Source: Gillisia lutea (GTDB lineage Bacteria; Bacteroidota; Bacteroidia; Flavobacteriales; Flavobacteriaceae). From it: a stretch of DNA of 64,000 nt. The notes under the pieces were generated by a model that made no database searches, had not been told where the DNA came from, and was given only the letters and a program-made list of their open reading frames with translations. Positions 45,321 through 53,825 of the stretch are shown one piece after another. The stretch lies in the NCBI RefSeq assembly GCF_021568705.1, contig NZ_JAKGTH010000008.1, positions 62,001 to 126,000 on the forward strand, given 5' to 3'. Every line of letters begins with the position of its first letter. The stretch's first letter is position 1. The translations under genes were made by a program, and so were the position numbers.

Positions 45321-48300
45321 TATTTGCGAATTAGGACTTTCTTTGAAAATGTTTCAGAATTTACAGTTAAAGTAATAAAATATACGCCAGAACTTTTGAT
45401 ACCTTCAATTTCTACCGGCTCATTTCCCTGAACCGGTTTAACGTCTATAAGTTGGCCTGTAACGGTACTCACTTTGATAGTTCCCTTTTCATTATGTTCT
45501 AGATTCATATTAATTACAACAGTAGAACTTTGAGTATTTACGCTAAAGGGTTCATTAAAAGCAATGGCCGGATCGGTCATAGGAGTGTAGGAAAATAGTA
45601 AAGAAAACCTTTTGTTATTCTCACCAGACTTACTGTAAAACTTATACTTAGGATTTTCACTCAGGTTCTGTCCAATTCTCTTTTCCGAATCTATCAGGTA
45701 AACATTTAAACTTGAAGAAACATTCTTTAAATCCTTTAATTGAATATAGGCCCAGCCTTCCTTTTCAATAGCAATACCCAATGGGATTTTCTCATAATTA
45801 TTTTGAGAAAAATCTGAGATCGCGTTTATAGAAAGCTGCTTATTATCTTTTGAAATACTATAGAAGTTAGGAATTTCCGAATCGGTATTAAATAACTTAA
45901 GAGCATCCAGATCTCCCTGAAATTCTTTCTTAGCAAGTTGGTCAAAATAGATTACTAAGGCATCCGACGAAATAGTATTTTCGAAATTTGCGATCAATCT
46001 AATTAAAGGTCGGCTTTCTCTTTCAGCAACTTTCAAAAATGGCTGACTGAAATTATTTACTCTTACCTGATTTGTCGCGGAAAGCACATGATTTACAGGG
46101 TAACTATCAACCGGTGAATCTTTTACATGAACAAAGAATCCCTGCATAGAAGGTATTATACTAGAGGAAAGTCCATCAACACTTTGCACCCCGTTAACAT
46201 ACGATGAGTAGCTTCCGGTATATCGGTTGGTATTACCTGCGGTAAAAAAGTAAATAGCATCATCAACACCCGATTTGTCCCATCCCGATGCATTCCAGTC
46301 TATAGGAGAAGGGTAGGGGTTACCAATAAGGTTGAAACCTTTAGTATAGGTTCTATTATGGCTGATTAAAGAGGTGGCTTGATTCCCATTATTTACCTCT
46401 CCCGAAATTTCAACAGTTATAGGAGAGGTAGCACTGCCAAAATTAATAGCATAACCTTGAAAAACACCTATTGGATTGCTTTCACCTGTATATGATTCCC
46501 AACCTGTAGCGTCTCTGTTTTCAGAATCCTGCCGGTTCTCATCATAATAATAGAACGTAGGAAAAGTTTCTGTGAGATCCATAAAAGCTCCAAAATCACC
46601 TACTACCGAATTACTGAAAGGGCTACTAAAATATTTATATCCAAAGCTAGAATCCAGGTAACGTTGCATAGTTACTGTTCCTAAAACCTGCCCATTTCCG
46701 GAACCATCTATAAGTGCAGTTTGAACAGCATCTGAAATCAGTTTTAAATTATTTCCGGTTATTAAATCTCCCATAGCAGCATTAACTATTCCAGTTACTT
46801 CAAGAGGACCTTGTAGTTGCCCGTTAGAAGAATTATTAACAGCAATATTCTTTATTCGGTTATTCGTAAATATTCCGGCCGGAATTTGTTGTAATACATT
46901 TCCTTTTAATTCGATACCACCTCTTTCTACATTAAAGCTGCCAGCATTCGTAATTGCGCCGGCAATTTCTAAAGTATTATCCACTACAATTACAGAAGCT
47001 CCTGCTGCGATATCAATACTTTTTGATTTTCCTGTGACGCCATTATTTAAGATCGGATAATTTGTAAGTCCGCCATTAATTACAACATTGGTATTAAGAG
47101 TAGGAAGCGTATTACAGGCCCAATTGGAAGTTGTATTCCAATTGGTACTTGTGGCTCCGGTCCACACATTATCTGTTTTAACAGGTATCAATAATACAGG
47201 ACTAGTGCTGGAACAACCTCCAGAGCTAACTGTTCTCCTTAACCATATTGTCTGTGATAGTTCTCCAGGGCTATAATCTTTTGTGTTATTGGTTCCAGGT
47301 GCATTTGTAAAACCAGAATTTGGCCCTGTAGAACTTATTTGCCATAAATACGTGAAATTAGAATCTCCACCACTTGGTGTTGTTCCAAGAATAACTCCTG
47401 GATTTGTTCCAACACAAATAGGTTGAGAATAGGTAGCTTCTACAGCTAGTTTTTTATAGGTTCCCTGACATGGGTCTCCAAAAATACCATTAGTAGCAGG
47501 AATAGAAACAGTAGTATTGTTTAGAAGATAACTTTCACTAATACTTTGGCTATCATTTGCATGGCATGCGCTGTAAGTAAATGCGTTACAATTTCCATTA
47601 GGAGTACCGTAACTGGCAAAATTTACATAGGTAAAAACTGTTCCTACGGGTGCAGAAAGGTTTAGTGTAGCATTCTCATCGGCTACTGCGCAAAGTTTTC
47701 CTGAATTCCCATTTACAAAACTTATATTATTATTAGCCAATGCGGAATTAATTGTGATTGTTACAACATTAGAGGTGCTGGCCCCACATGTTGATGAAGT
47801 AACTCTCCTTCTAAACCATGTTGTTTGAGTGATATTTCCTGGGGTGTAGTTAATTGTAGAATTGTTTCCTGGGGCAGCATTAAAGCCCGATGTAGCACTA
47901 GTAACACTAGATTCCCATAGGTAACTAAAAGTTCCATTCCCTCCTGATGGTACACTTCCTGTTAACTGTTGTATTGCTGTACCCTGACATAAGTTCTGAT
48001 TCTGACTGATGCTATTATTAATAACATTGTTATTTACAGTAACAGTAGCACTAGTGTTAACCGAATTATTTGTACAATTACGACTATCGGAAATACTAGT
48101 GATGCGATATGTTGTAGATGTAGTGGGATTAACCGATAACGTATAAGGGTTTTGATTTACATTATAAGAATAAGGAGTAGAATTTATAGTTCCTGAAATA
48201 GTCCACGGTCCAACTCCTGTAAAAGTTGCAGTTATATCTGTAGATTCCCCTTCACATATAGTTGTAGTACCACTTAAAGTAGCAGTAGGGCCCGTTGTTA

Positions 48301-49729
48301 CCACAACCGTTGCGGCATTGGATTCATGTGTGGTTACATAAGGATTGTTCCCGGTATTGTTGCTACTAGATAATTTTACCTGTCTATAAATATAATAGGT
48401 GCCTGCCTGATTGAAAGGAGTTGCATTTGTATTAGGCGTAAAAGTAGCGGCTGTAGCTCCGTTAATATTAGTTCTAGGTCCATTTACAGTATTTGAATAT
48501 ACCCATTGATAACCTGTACCTACTCGGTTTATACCGTTGGGAAGCGTATTAATTTGATCACCTGAAATTGCAGTAGCATTAGACCCGGAGCATAAATTTT
48601 GATTTGTATTTTGGGAAAGGGTATTTTCTACAAGAGGCATCAAATTGGCAAAACTTATTCTATTTCCTCCACCATTCTCATAATAGTCCAGAACAAGATT
48701 ACTAGCGCCATTTAAATTTAATAGTATGTTACTATTTTCTCTGTAAGCATGATCATTCCAATCATTATAAATTTCAGTGCCGTCTATACTTAACCTATTA
48801 CCATCATCTGCTCCAATAGTGGTGTAATACAAGCCTTTTAGATTTGAAGTCATTCTATATCTTACGGAAAAAGTCTCAGTATAAACAGTAGGAGAACAGC
48901 TAGTAGTACCAAGCCTAAAATTATTTTGATTTCCTCCAAAAGATTGATCAAAACTGCGAGCTTCTGTATACCCTCCAAGATAATTGGTGAAATTTACATT
49001 ATCATAAACATGCCCAATCCAACTATTATTTCCCGATTCTGTTTGATTGTATGTTGTACTAGCAGGTTGAATAACTACGTTGGTACTGGAAGCGGTACTA
49101 GTACATCCATTAACAGTAGCAACAACAGTATAAGTACCAGCCATAGCTGTGGTAACATTTGTTCTACTCGGATTTTGTTGTGTTGATGTATATCCATTCG
49201 GACCATTCCATCTATAGGTGGCTCCAGAAATTGATGAAGCGGATAGATTTAGAGTGCCTCCAACACAGATGGGGCCGTTATTTGAAAGTGTTGGAGTGGC
49301 TGGTCTAGATTTTACTTCAAAATAATTAGTAAAATCATAAGCATCTGGATTAGAAGATATGATAAGAACAAAATAATCGTTATTTTGAGGAAGATTATTT
49401 GGAACTGGAATATTACTTCTATTAATATTTAAAGCATTATTATTTCCGATAGGATAGGAGGAAGATTGAAATGAATCAATTATACCATAGAATGCATAAT
49501 TACCATTCGCATAACGATATAAGTAAATGTTGAATTCTGTATTCGCATTAAAACGATTATTTGGACCAGTTCCATTTCTTATACTGAAACTAATATCAAT
49601 ATTACTTCCTGCACAAACAGAATTGCTAGACAATGTTATATTATTAATACTTTGTCCGCTAAGAGTATCTGTAAATAGAAACATTAGGGGAAGCAAAATG
49701 AAATAAGGAATAATCTTGTTAAACCTCAT
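45320..49729 (-). CDS. Giant exported Ig-like/lectin protein with T9SS sorting domain
   Basis: A 1469-residue protein with signal peptide to about residue 25. In order: N-terminal beta domain; Ig-like/PKD-like repeats (from about 145); a PA14/GLEYA-like region (about 228-366; IGADDGNRLSIDGTEIYNDW, LDYYENGGGNRISF); further Ig-like repeats, two of which, near 573-660 and 770-850, are close copies; a SUEL-type lectin domain between them (about 678-771) with YVNFASYGTPNGNC and FGDPCQGTYKKLAVE; long beta-rich repeats; and a C-terminal T9SS type A sorting domain (about 1395-1469; GTIKVSTVTGQLI, GVYFITLTVNSETFSKKVLIRK shortened). The lectin motif FGDPCxGTYK is that of rhamnose/galactose-binding lectins. 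It sits inside the pilus-like locus, so a tip or fibre adhesin is the simplest reading. Confidence 0.78.
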   Translation of the reverse strand: MRFNKIIPYFILLPLMFLFTDTLSGQSINNITLSSNSVCAGSNIDISFSIRNGTGPNNRFNANTEFNIYLYRYANGNYAFYGIIDSFQSSSYPIGNNNALNINRSNIPVPNNLPQNNDYFVLIISSNPDAYDFTNYFEVKSRPATPTLSNNGPICVGGTLNLSASSISGATYRWNGPNGYTSTQQNPSRTNVTTAMAGTYTVVATVNGCTSTASSTNVVIQPASTTYNQTESGNNSWIGHVYDNVNFTNYLGGYTEARSFDQSFGGNQNNFRLGTTSCSPTVYTETFSVRYRMTSNLKGLYYTTIGADDGNRLSIDGTEIYNDWNDHAYRENSNILLNLNGASNLVLDYYENGGGNRISFANLMPLVENTLSQNTNQNLCSGSNATAISGDQINTLPNGINRVGTGYQWVYSNTVNGPRTNINGATAATFTPNTNATPFNQAGTYYIYRQVKLSSSNNTGNNPYVTTHESNAATVVVTTGPTATLSGTTTICEGESTDITATFTGVGPWTISGTINSTPYSYNVNQNPYTLSVNPTTSTTYRITSISDSRNCTNNSVNTSATVTVNNNVINNSISQNQNLCQGTAIQQLTGSVPSGGNGTFSYLWESSVTSATSGFNAAPGNNSTINYTPGNITQTTWFRRRVTSSTCGASTSNVVTITINSALANNNISFVNGNSGKLCAVADENATLNLSAPVGTVFTYVNFASYGTPNGNCNAFTYSACHANDSQSISESYLLNNTTVSIPATNGIFGDPCQGTYKKLAVEATYSQPICVGTNPGVILGTTPSGGDSNFTYLWQISSTGPNSGFTNAPGTNNTKDYSPGELSQTIWLRRTVSSGGCSSTSPVLLIPVKTDNVWTGATSTNWNTTSNWACNTLPTLNTNVVINGGLTNYPILNNGVTGKSKSIDIAAGASVIVVDNTLEIAGAITNAGSFNVERGGIELKGNVLQQIPAGIFTNNRIKNIAVNNSSNGQLQGPLEVTGIVNAAMGDLITGNNLKLISDAVQTALIDGSGNGQVLGTVTMQRYLDSSFGYKYFSSPFSNSVVGDFGAFMDLTETFPTFYYYDENRQDSENRDATGWESYTGESNPIGVFQGYAINFGSATSPITVEISGEVNNGNQATSLISHNRTYTKGFNLIGNPYPSPIDWNASGWDKSGVDDAIYFFTAGNTNRYTGSYSSYVNGVQSVDGLSSSIIPSMQGFFVHVKDSPVDSYPVNHVLSATNQVRVNNFSQPFLKVAERESRPLIRLIANFENTISSDALVIYFDQLAKKEFQGDLDALKLFNTDSEIPNFYSISKDNKQLSINAISDFSQNNYEKIPLGIAIEKEGWAYIQLKDLKNVSSSLNVYLIDSEKRIGQNLSENPKYKFYSKSGENNKRFSLLFSYTPMTDPAIAFNEPFSVNTQSSTVVINMNLEHNEKGTIKVSTVTGQLIDVKPVQGNEPVEIEGIKSSGVYFITLTVNSETFSKKVLIRK

Positions 49730-49784
49730 TTCTATTTATTTTTTACTGATGAGTAGTCTTTTGCCATAGGCGATTTAACTCGTT

Positions 49785-50603
49785 TTATTTAATAGTAAAT
49801 TCGTTTTTTCCTAACAATTTACCGTTTTCATCACTATAGGTAACTAATAATTTTCCCGAGGTATAGTCTATTTCGGGTGATTGGAATAAATTTAGAGAGA
49901 AATCTCGTTTTATATTTGGAGTGTATACAGCTATACCTTTTACCAATCCTACTTCGATAGTAGTTCCGGTAGGAGAGATGTGCTTTACCGATAAAGTACC
50001 ATAAACCGACATGTTTCCAGACCTCTTAATGGCAAGGGATAATTTAGGAGCAGTCTCAGAAGTATCTAAATTTAAATCGTCTAAATCTATTGTGGTTGTA
50101 GATTCTCCTTCTCTTATAATTATAGGAATACTAATTCCAAAAACTGTCTTTATATTAATTGAGATCCCTTCCGAATCTTCTTTAGCTTCCTCTCCAAGAG
50201 CAACTTGTTTTTCTACCGCTCTAAAATAAATATGTGATCTGTATTCCCCATTCTCTAAATCTCCGGTCCTGGTTACCTGAATTCGTACCGTTTGAGCCTC
50301 ATTGGGAGCAAGTGTCACTCTACGCGGGTAATATCTTAAAAAGTTGGTTGCAAAACGTTGGTTTTCTTCCGGATCGGAAATTTCTACAAAATTCCCCTCC
50401 TCCGTCATTTTGTATTGAACTATGGAAATGGCGTAGGTGGTAGAATCGGTTCCTGTATTTGCAAGATTTATTTCCTGTGCTCTTTGAGAGCCATCAAAAA
50501 CAAGACGTTTGGGCATAACCATTAAATCTCCCTGAGCATATATGCTGGAAGAAAAAATAATTAAAGAACAAATAGAGAATATTCTGAGTAATTTTAATGT
50601 CAT
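49785..50603 (-). CDS. PapD-like periplasmic chaperone
   Basis: A 272-residue exported protein with a signal peptide (IFSICSLIIFSSSIYAQ). The first Ig-like domain shows the chaperone pattern LMVMPKRLVFDGSQRAQEI, YYPRRVTLAPNEAQTVRIQV and GEYRSHIYFR, the last with the conserved Arg; a second Ig domain follows. Length is somewhat above the usual 230-250. Chaperones of this type bind unfolded pilin subunits by donor-strand complementation. The neighbours are DUF4402 proteins and an usher-like protein, which fit that function. It starts 90 bases after the third DUF4402 gene. Confidence 0.8.
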   Translation of the reverse strand: MTLKLLRIFSICSLIIFSSSIYAQGDLMVMPKRLVFDGSQRAQEINLANTGTDSTTYAISIVQYKMTEEGNFVEISDPEENQRFATNFLRYYPRRVTLAPNEAQTVRIQVTRTGDLENGEYRSHIYFRAVEKQVALGEEAKEDSEGISINIKTVFGISIPIIIREGESTTTIDLDDLNLDTSETAPKLSLAIKRSGNMSVYGTLSVKHISPTGTTIEVGLVKGIAVYTPNIKRDFSLNLFQSPEIDYTSGKLLVTYSDENGKLLGKNEFTIK

Positions 50604-50693
50604 TTTAGGGGCTTTGGAAGTAATATAGCTAATATTTTGTAATAATTTCCAAATATAGATAATCTAACTTAAAGTAAAGTGGCTTCATTTAAA

Positions 50694-51200
50694 TCAATTA
50701 TACGAAACTGTAACATTGAAACCACCTGTATTAGTATAATAGCCGGGTATTTGATTAGCCTCCAAATTTAAAGTAGCACCAATCTTTAAAATATCTTCGC
50801 CATCGACACCAGAGTTTAGCAGTGGCATAACTTGAAATTGATCAATTACTAAAATTTGGTTCTGATTTTCCTGATTGTATAATGTGAACGAAGTAGGTAG
50901 TGTTATTGCATAACTATTATTGCCATGAGTTACTACTGCCTCTGCGGCACTAACAGTTCCTGCAAAACTATTGGAGATCATTACACCATTGGCAGTTCGA
51001 GTTCCATCGGGAGTAAGAACAACACTTCCGGGAGTATAGCCGCTAATCACATTCCCGAAGTCAAGATCTATGGTTTTTTCTATTTTTATTGGATCAATAA
51101 TGGTAGCTCTGCTCTCTACGGTAGATGTAGCAGAAACTTGAGAATATAAATTATAACACAATAAGAAGAAAAAGGAAAGCAAATAATGTTTTAGGTACAT
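50694..51200 (-). CDS. DUF4402 pilin-like protein C
   Basis: A 168-residue exported protein: signal peptide (YLLSFFFLLCYNLYSQ), then the DUF4402 signature ESRATIIDPIKIEKTIDLDFGN, VVLTPDGTRTANG, YAITLPTSFTLYN, and the C-terminal strand GFNVTVSYN with the penultimate Tyr. The pattern of alternating hydrophobics ending in an aromatic resembles the subunit edge strand seen by PapD-like chaperones. It is closest in length to copy A. It lies downstream of a terminator, so probably it is expressed at a lower level than copy B. Confidence 0.8.
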   Translation of the reverse strand: MYLKHYLLSFFFLLCYNLYSQVSATSTVESRATIIDPIKIEKTIDLDFGNVISGYTPGSVVLTPDGTRTANGVMISNSFAGTVSAAEAVVTHGNNSYAITLPTSFTLYNQENQNQILVIDQFQVMPLLNSGVDGEDILKIGATLNLEANQIPGYYTNTGGFNVTVSYN

Positions 51201-51252
51201 ATTTGTAATTTCTTAGTTAAGGTGAACCAATTATAAAATCTGATTAAAACTG

Positions 51253-51281
51253 AAAAACGCCGCCACATGGGCGGCGTTTTT
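51253..51281. terminator. Strong hairpin terminator between DUF4402 genes B and C
   Basis: Arms AAAAACGCCGCC and GGCGGCGTTTTT (12 bp, 7 of them G/C) with a 5-base loop. It is 22 bases beyond the stop of the upstream pilin gene and on the minus strand ends in a T run. A terminator within a co-directional gene set points to a higher level of the first gene. Confidence 0.88.
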
Positions 51282-51303
51282 AAAGTATAGGAATTATATA
51301 TAA

Positions 51304-51783
51304 TTATTCGTAAGTAACGGTTACTGTAACTGTACCTTCGTAATTACCAGCATCTTGATTAGTTCCTACTACAAGGTCACCACCAACGTATAAAGTTTGG
51401 TCTCCTTTTTCTGAACTAGACAAATTGCTATCAGGAGTGTATTTCATGGCTGTTGATTCACCTGATTCTAAATCAGAACCTTCGATTTTAATTCCATAAT
51501 TATAGTCACTTCCTGTAATTGTAAATTTAGCTGCTTGTATAGTTCCACCAGGTGCATTCAATGCATCATCGATGGTTCTAGTTGCTGCATCTTCAGCGCT
51601 TATGCTTACAGTTCCACCTCCGGCAGATCCACCAATAATTCTTCCGAAATTAAGATCTTGATCTTTTTCAATTGTTAATGGTTCTACTATTTCAGCAAAA
51701 GTAGCTGCTTCAGCATTTGCTGAATTTTGTGCGAAAGATGTTCCAGCGATAAGTGCGAATAAAGCAAAAGTAATTTTTTTCAT
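51304..51783 (-). CDS. DUF4402 pilin-like protein B (probable major subunit)
   Basis: A 159-residue exported protein with a clear signal peptide (KKITFALFALIAGTSFAQ). The mature N-terminus NAEAATFAEIVEPLTIEKDQ and DLNFGRIIGGSAGGGTVS match DUF4402; the C-terminal strand EGTVTVTVTYE has alternating hydrophobics and a penultimate Tyr, with Gly at position 14 from the end. It has its own promoter-like element and is followed at once by a strong terminator, as major pilins are. Fibre assembly by a chaperone and usher is inferred from the locus. Confidence 0.82.
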   Translation of the reverse strand: MKKITFALFALIAGTSFAQNSANAEAATFAEIVEPLTIEKDQDLNFGRIIGGSAGGGTVSISAEDAATRTIDDALNAPGGTIQAAKFTITGSDYNYGIKIEGSDLESGESTAMKYTPDSNLSSSEKGDQTLYVGGDLVVGTNQDAGNYEGTVTVTVTYE

Positions 51784-51832
51784 GTTTGTAGGTATTAAAG
51801 TGTATAGGTTTGGGTTCGTTTTTTTAACACTG

Positions 51833-51864
51833 CAAATATGAGTTTAAATACAAATTGCAACAAA
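51833..51864 (-). promoter_or_regulatory. Candidate promoter of DUF4402 gene B
   Basis: On the minus strand TTTG (51861-51864) and CATATTTG (51833-51840) are 20 bases apart. The -7 box has one mismatch (C for T at its first base) to TAnnTTTG. The 5' leader would be about 45 bases. Confidence 0.5.
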
Positions 51865-52006
51865 ATTTAATCGTTGATATACTTTATATACTCGTTAAAG
51901 TGCAAAAATTTGAACTTTATTAACACAAAAAATAACCTATTACGTTAAAAACGGGCAAGAAAACTGAGAAGATGTTAGATGGAAATTGGTACGTTAAGTA
52001 ATTAAT

Positions 52007-52504
52007 CTAGTTATAATTTACTGTAACATTAAATCCGGCAGGTGAAGTATAATTACCTGGTGTTTGGTTAGGGTTAACTTTTAAAGTAGCACCAACACGT
52101 ATATTTTGAGAACCTCCGGCAAGACTTCCTGAGTTATCAATGTTACTGGTGAAATCTTTAATAATCATATTTTCACTTCCATTGGTTAATACATATTCTG
52201 ATGACGGTAAAGTTACAGCATATGTAAAACCCGTTTCCCCGGTAACTGTAAAACTAGCAGCAGAAGCTGGAGTACCGTCGGCTAATGCAACGTCACCAGA
52301 AGTTAATCTGGTGTTATCTGGAGATAAAATTACTGCTCCACCAGACTTAGCGTCTAGGTTGGCAAAACTCATATTAGAAGTGGTAGTAATTCCAATTGGT
52401 TGAATAATAGTAGCAGAAGCAGTAAAGTTAGCGGTGGCTTGAGCCATACACACTAAATTTGTGATAAGCATTAATATTCCCGCTAAAATGATTGACCGAT
52501 TCAT
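52007..52504 (-). CDS. DUF4402 pilin-like protein A
   Basis: A 165-residue exported protein. Signal peptide SIILAGILMLITNLVCMAQ; mature N-terminus ATANFTASATIIQPIGIT, NMSFANLDAKSGGAVILS, YAVTLPSSEYVLTNG, GATLKVNPNQTPGNY and C-terminal GFNVTVNYN with penultimate Tyr, all DUF4402 features. ATG 52504 is chosen because the preceding eight codons would spoil the signal peptide. It is the first gene on the minus strand of the locus and has a -7-type box 22 bases upstream. Confidence 0.8.
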   Translation of the reverse strand: MNRSIILAGILMLITNLVCMAQATANFTASATIIQPIGITTTSNMSFANLDAKSGGAVILSPDNTRLTSGDVALADGTPASAASFTVTGETGFTYAVTLPSSEYVLTNGSENMIIKDFTSNIDNSGSLAGGSQNIRVGATLKVNPNQTPGNYTSPAGFNVTVNYN

Positions 52505-52525
52505 AACTTTCAAAATTCTATAGGT

Positions 52526-52533
52526 CAAATATA
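52526..52533 (-). promoter_or_regulatory. Candidate -7 box of DUF4402 gene A
   Basis: TATATTTG on the minus strand matches TAnnTTTG. A TTTG lies at 52556-52559, 22 bases further upstream, slightly beyond the usual spacing. Confidence 0.5.
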
Positions 52534-52782
52534 GAGATTAAAAACACTTAATCGACAAAAGACATCATATAATCGATGAAATGCACAATATTTTAAGATT
52601 TATTAACATCATAAATATTAGTAAAACGATTTTAAACAATAATCATAGGGGTTAACACGGATTACAAGAATTATGGTCTTTGTAAGAAAAATTTCATTAA
52701 TTCCTACAAAATTGATTGTTTTAAACCTGAATGTTTCAGTTATTAATATAAAGTATGTGACTTTATATTGAGTATCACAAAA

Positions 52783-52812
52783 AAAAGGTGAAAGCATTTG
52801 CTTTCACCTTTT
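52783..52812 (-). terminator. Terminator of the OmpA gene
   Basis: AAAAGGTGAAAGCA and TGCTTTCACCTTTT form a perfect 14-bp stem, followed on the minus strand by a run of T. It sits 24 bases beyond the ompA stop. Confidence 0.88.
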
Positions 52813-52836
52813 ATAGTAGAACTATATTTTTAATTC

Positions 52837-53664
52837 TTATTCCGACTCCAGAAGAGCAAAGAATTTATCAAGATTTGGAATAATCACAATTCTTGTTCTT
52901 CTGTTTTTAGCTCTGTTCTCTTTAGATGTATTTTCAACTAAAGGTGAATAGCTACTTCTTCCTGCGGCAATTAATTTAGCCGGCTCTACATTATATTTAT
53001 CCTGTAGAATTCTCACAATGGAAGTTGCTCTTCTAACACTTAAATCCCAGTTGTCTTGAATGTAAGAACCTGGCACTAATGTCTGAGAATCGGTATGACC
53101 TTCAACCATTACTTCCATACTTGGTTCTGAATTAATTACTTCTGAAAGTTTTTTCAATAGGTTATTTGCCTTACTGCTTACTCGGTAACTACCACTATTG
53201 AATAATAATTTGTCCGAAACATTAATCATCACTACTGTTTTATCTACAGTAATTTGCACATCATCACTTTCCGAATCATCAGAAATAGATTGTTTCAAAT
53301 TATAAGATACAGCTAAATTAATGGAATCTTCAAGGGTTTTAGCCTCTGCAAGTTCAGAAGGATCCATTTTTGAAAGTGTAGCTCTCATCTTTGCCTTTGT
53401 CTTATTAGACATAGCTGTAATATCATTCATTTCAAGTTTTTCGTCATTCGACTCTTTCAATGAATTGATCTTTGCATTATAATCTGCCACACGAGCTTCA
53501 ATAGCATCTAATTTAGCCTGAGCCTCCTCTTTTTCCATAGTGGTTCGCTGCAAATTACTTTGAGTGTTAGACAACTCCGATTCCAGTTCTACGTATTTTT
53601 TTTTCGACACACATGAAGTGAACATCGCTGCAGATAATACGGTTACTAATAAAGTCTTTTTCAT
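52837..53664 (-). CDS. OmpA-family lipoprotein (peptidoglycan-associated)
   Basis: A 275-residue outer-membrane lipoprotein: lipobox (SAAMFTSCVSKKKY, Cys 18), a coiled-coil N-terminal half (about 20-95; ESELSNTQSNLQRTTMEKEEAQ shortened), and a C-terminal OmpA domain with VEGHTDSQT, NWDLSVRRATSIVRIL and NRAKNRRTRIVI. The OmpA domain binds peptidoglycan. It is separated from the fibre locus by a terminator and so is not part of that operon. Confidence 0.9.
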   Translation of the reverse strand: MKKTLLVTVLSAAMFTSCVSKKKYVELESELSNTQSNLQRTTMEKEEAQAKLDAIEARVADYNAKINSLKESNDEKLEMNDITAMSNKTKAKMRATLSKMDPSELAEAKTLEDSINLAVSYNLKQSISDDSESDDVQITVDKTVVMINVSDKLLFNSGSYRVSSKANNLLKKLSEVINSEPSMEVMVEGHTDSQTLVPGSYIQDNWDLSVRRATSIVRILQDKYNVEPAKLIAAGRSSYSPLVENTSKENRAKNRRTRIVIIPNLDKFFALLESE

Positions 53665-53825
53665 TTTAGGTTATTTTAAAGTTTAATATTAGGGCCTTTA
53701 ATAATAGTTTTTTGGATTTTAGACCTTCCATAGAAAACGAGGTGATTTTGGAATTCGTATTTATAATTTCATTTTAACATAAATTTATGCCTTTGTCTTT
53801 ATCCCAATATCTGCCTAAAAAATGC

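Larger units (their letters stand above)
52505..52836. other. Intergenic region between the pilus-like locus and ompA
   Basis: A 332-base A/T-rich gap on the minus-strand side of DUF4402 gene A. It holds the candidate -7 box at 52526-52533 and the ompA terminator at 52783-52812. No coding frame or RNA gene could be supported. Confidence 0.55.

Noticed and set aside
45320-49729. Repeats within the giant gene as a DNA repeat array or CRISPR
   Set aside because: The similarity is at protein level (Ig-like modules of about 85-90 residues) and not of fixed-length DNA repeats with spacers.
52837-53664. OmpA lipoprotein as part of the fibre operon
   Set aside because: A 332-base gap with a strong ompA terminator separates it from the first DUF4402 gene.
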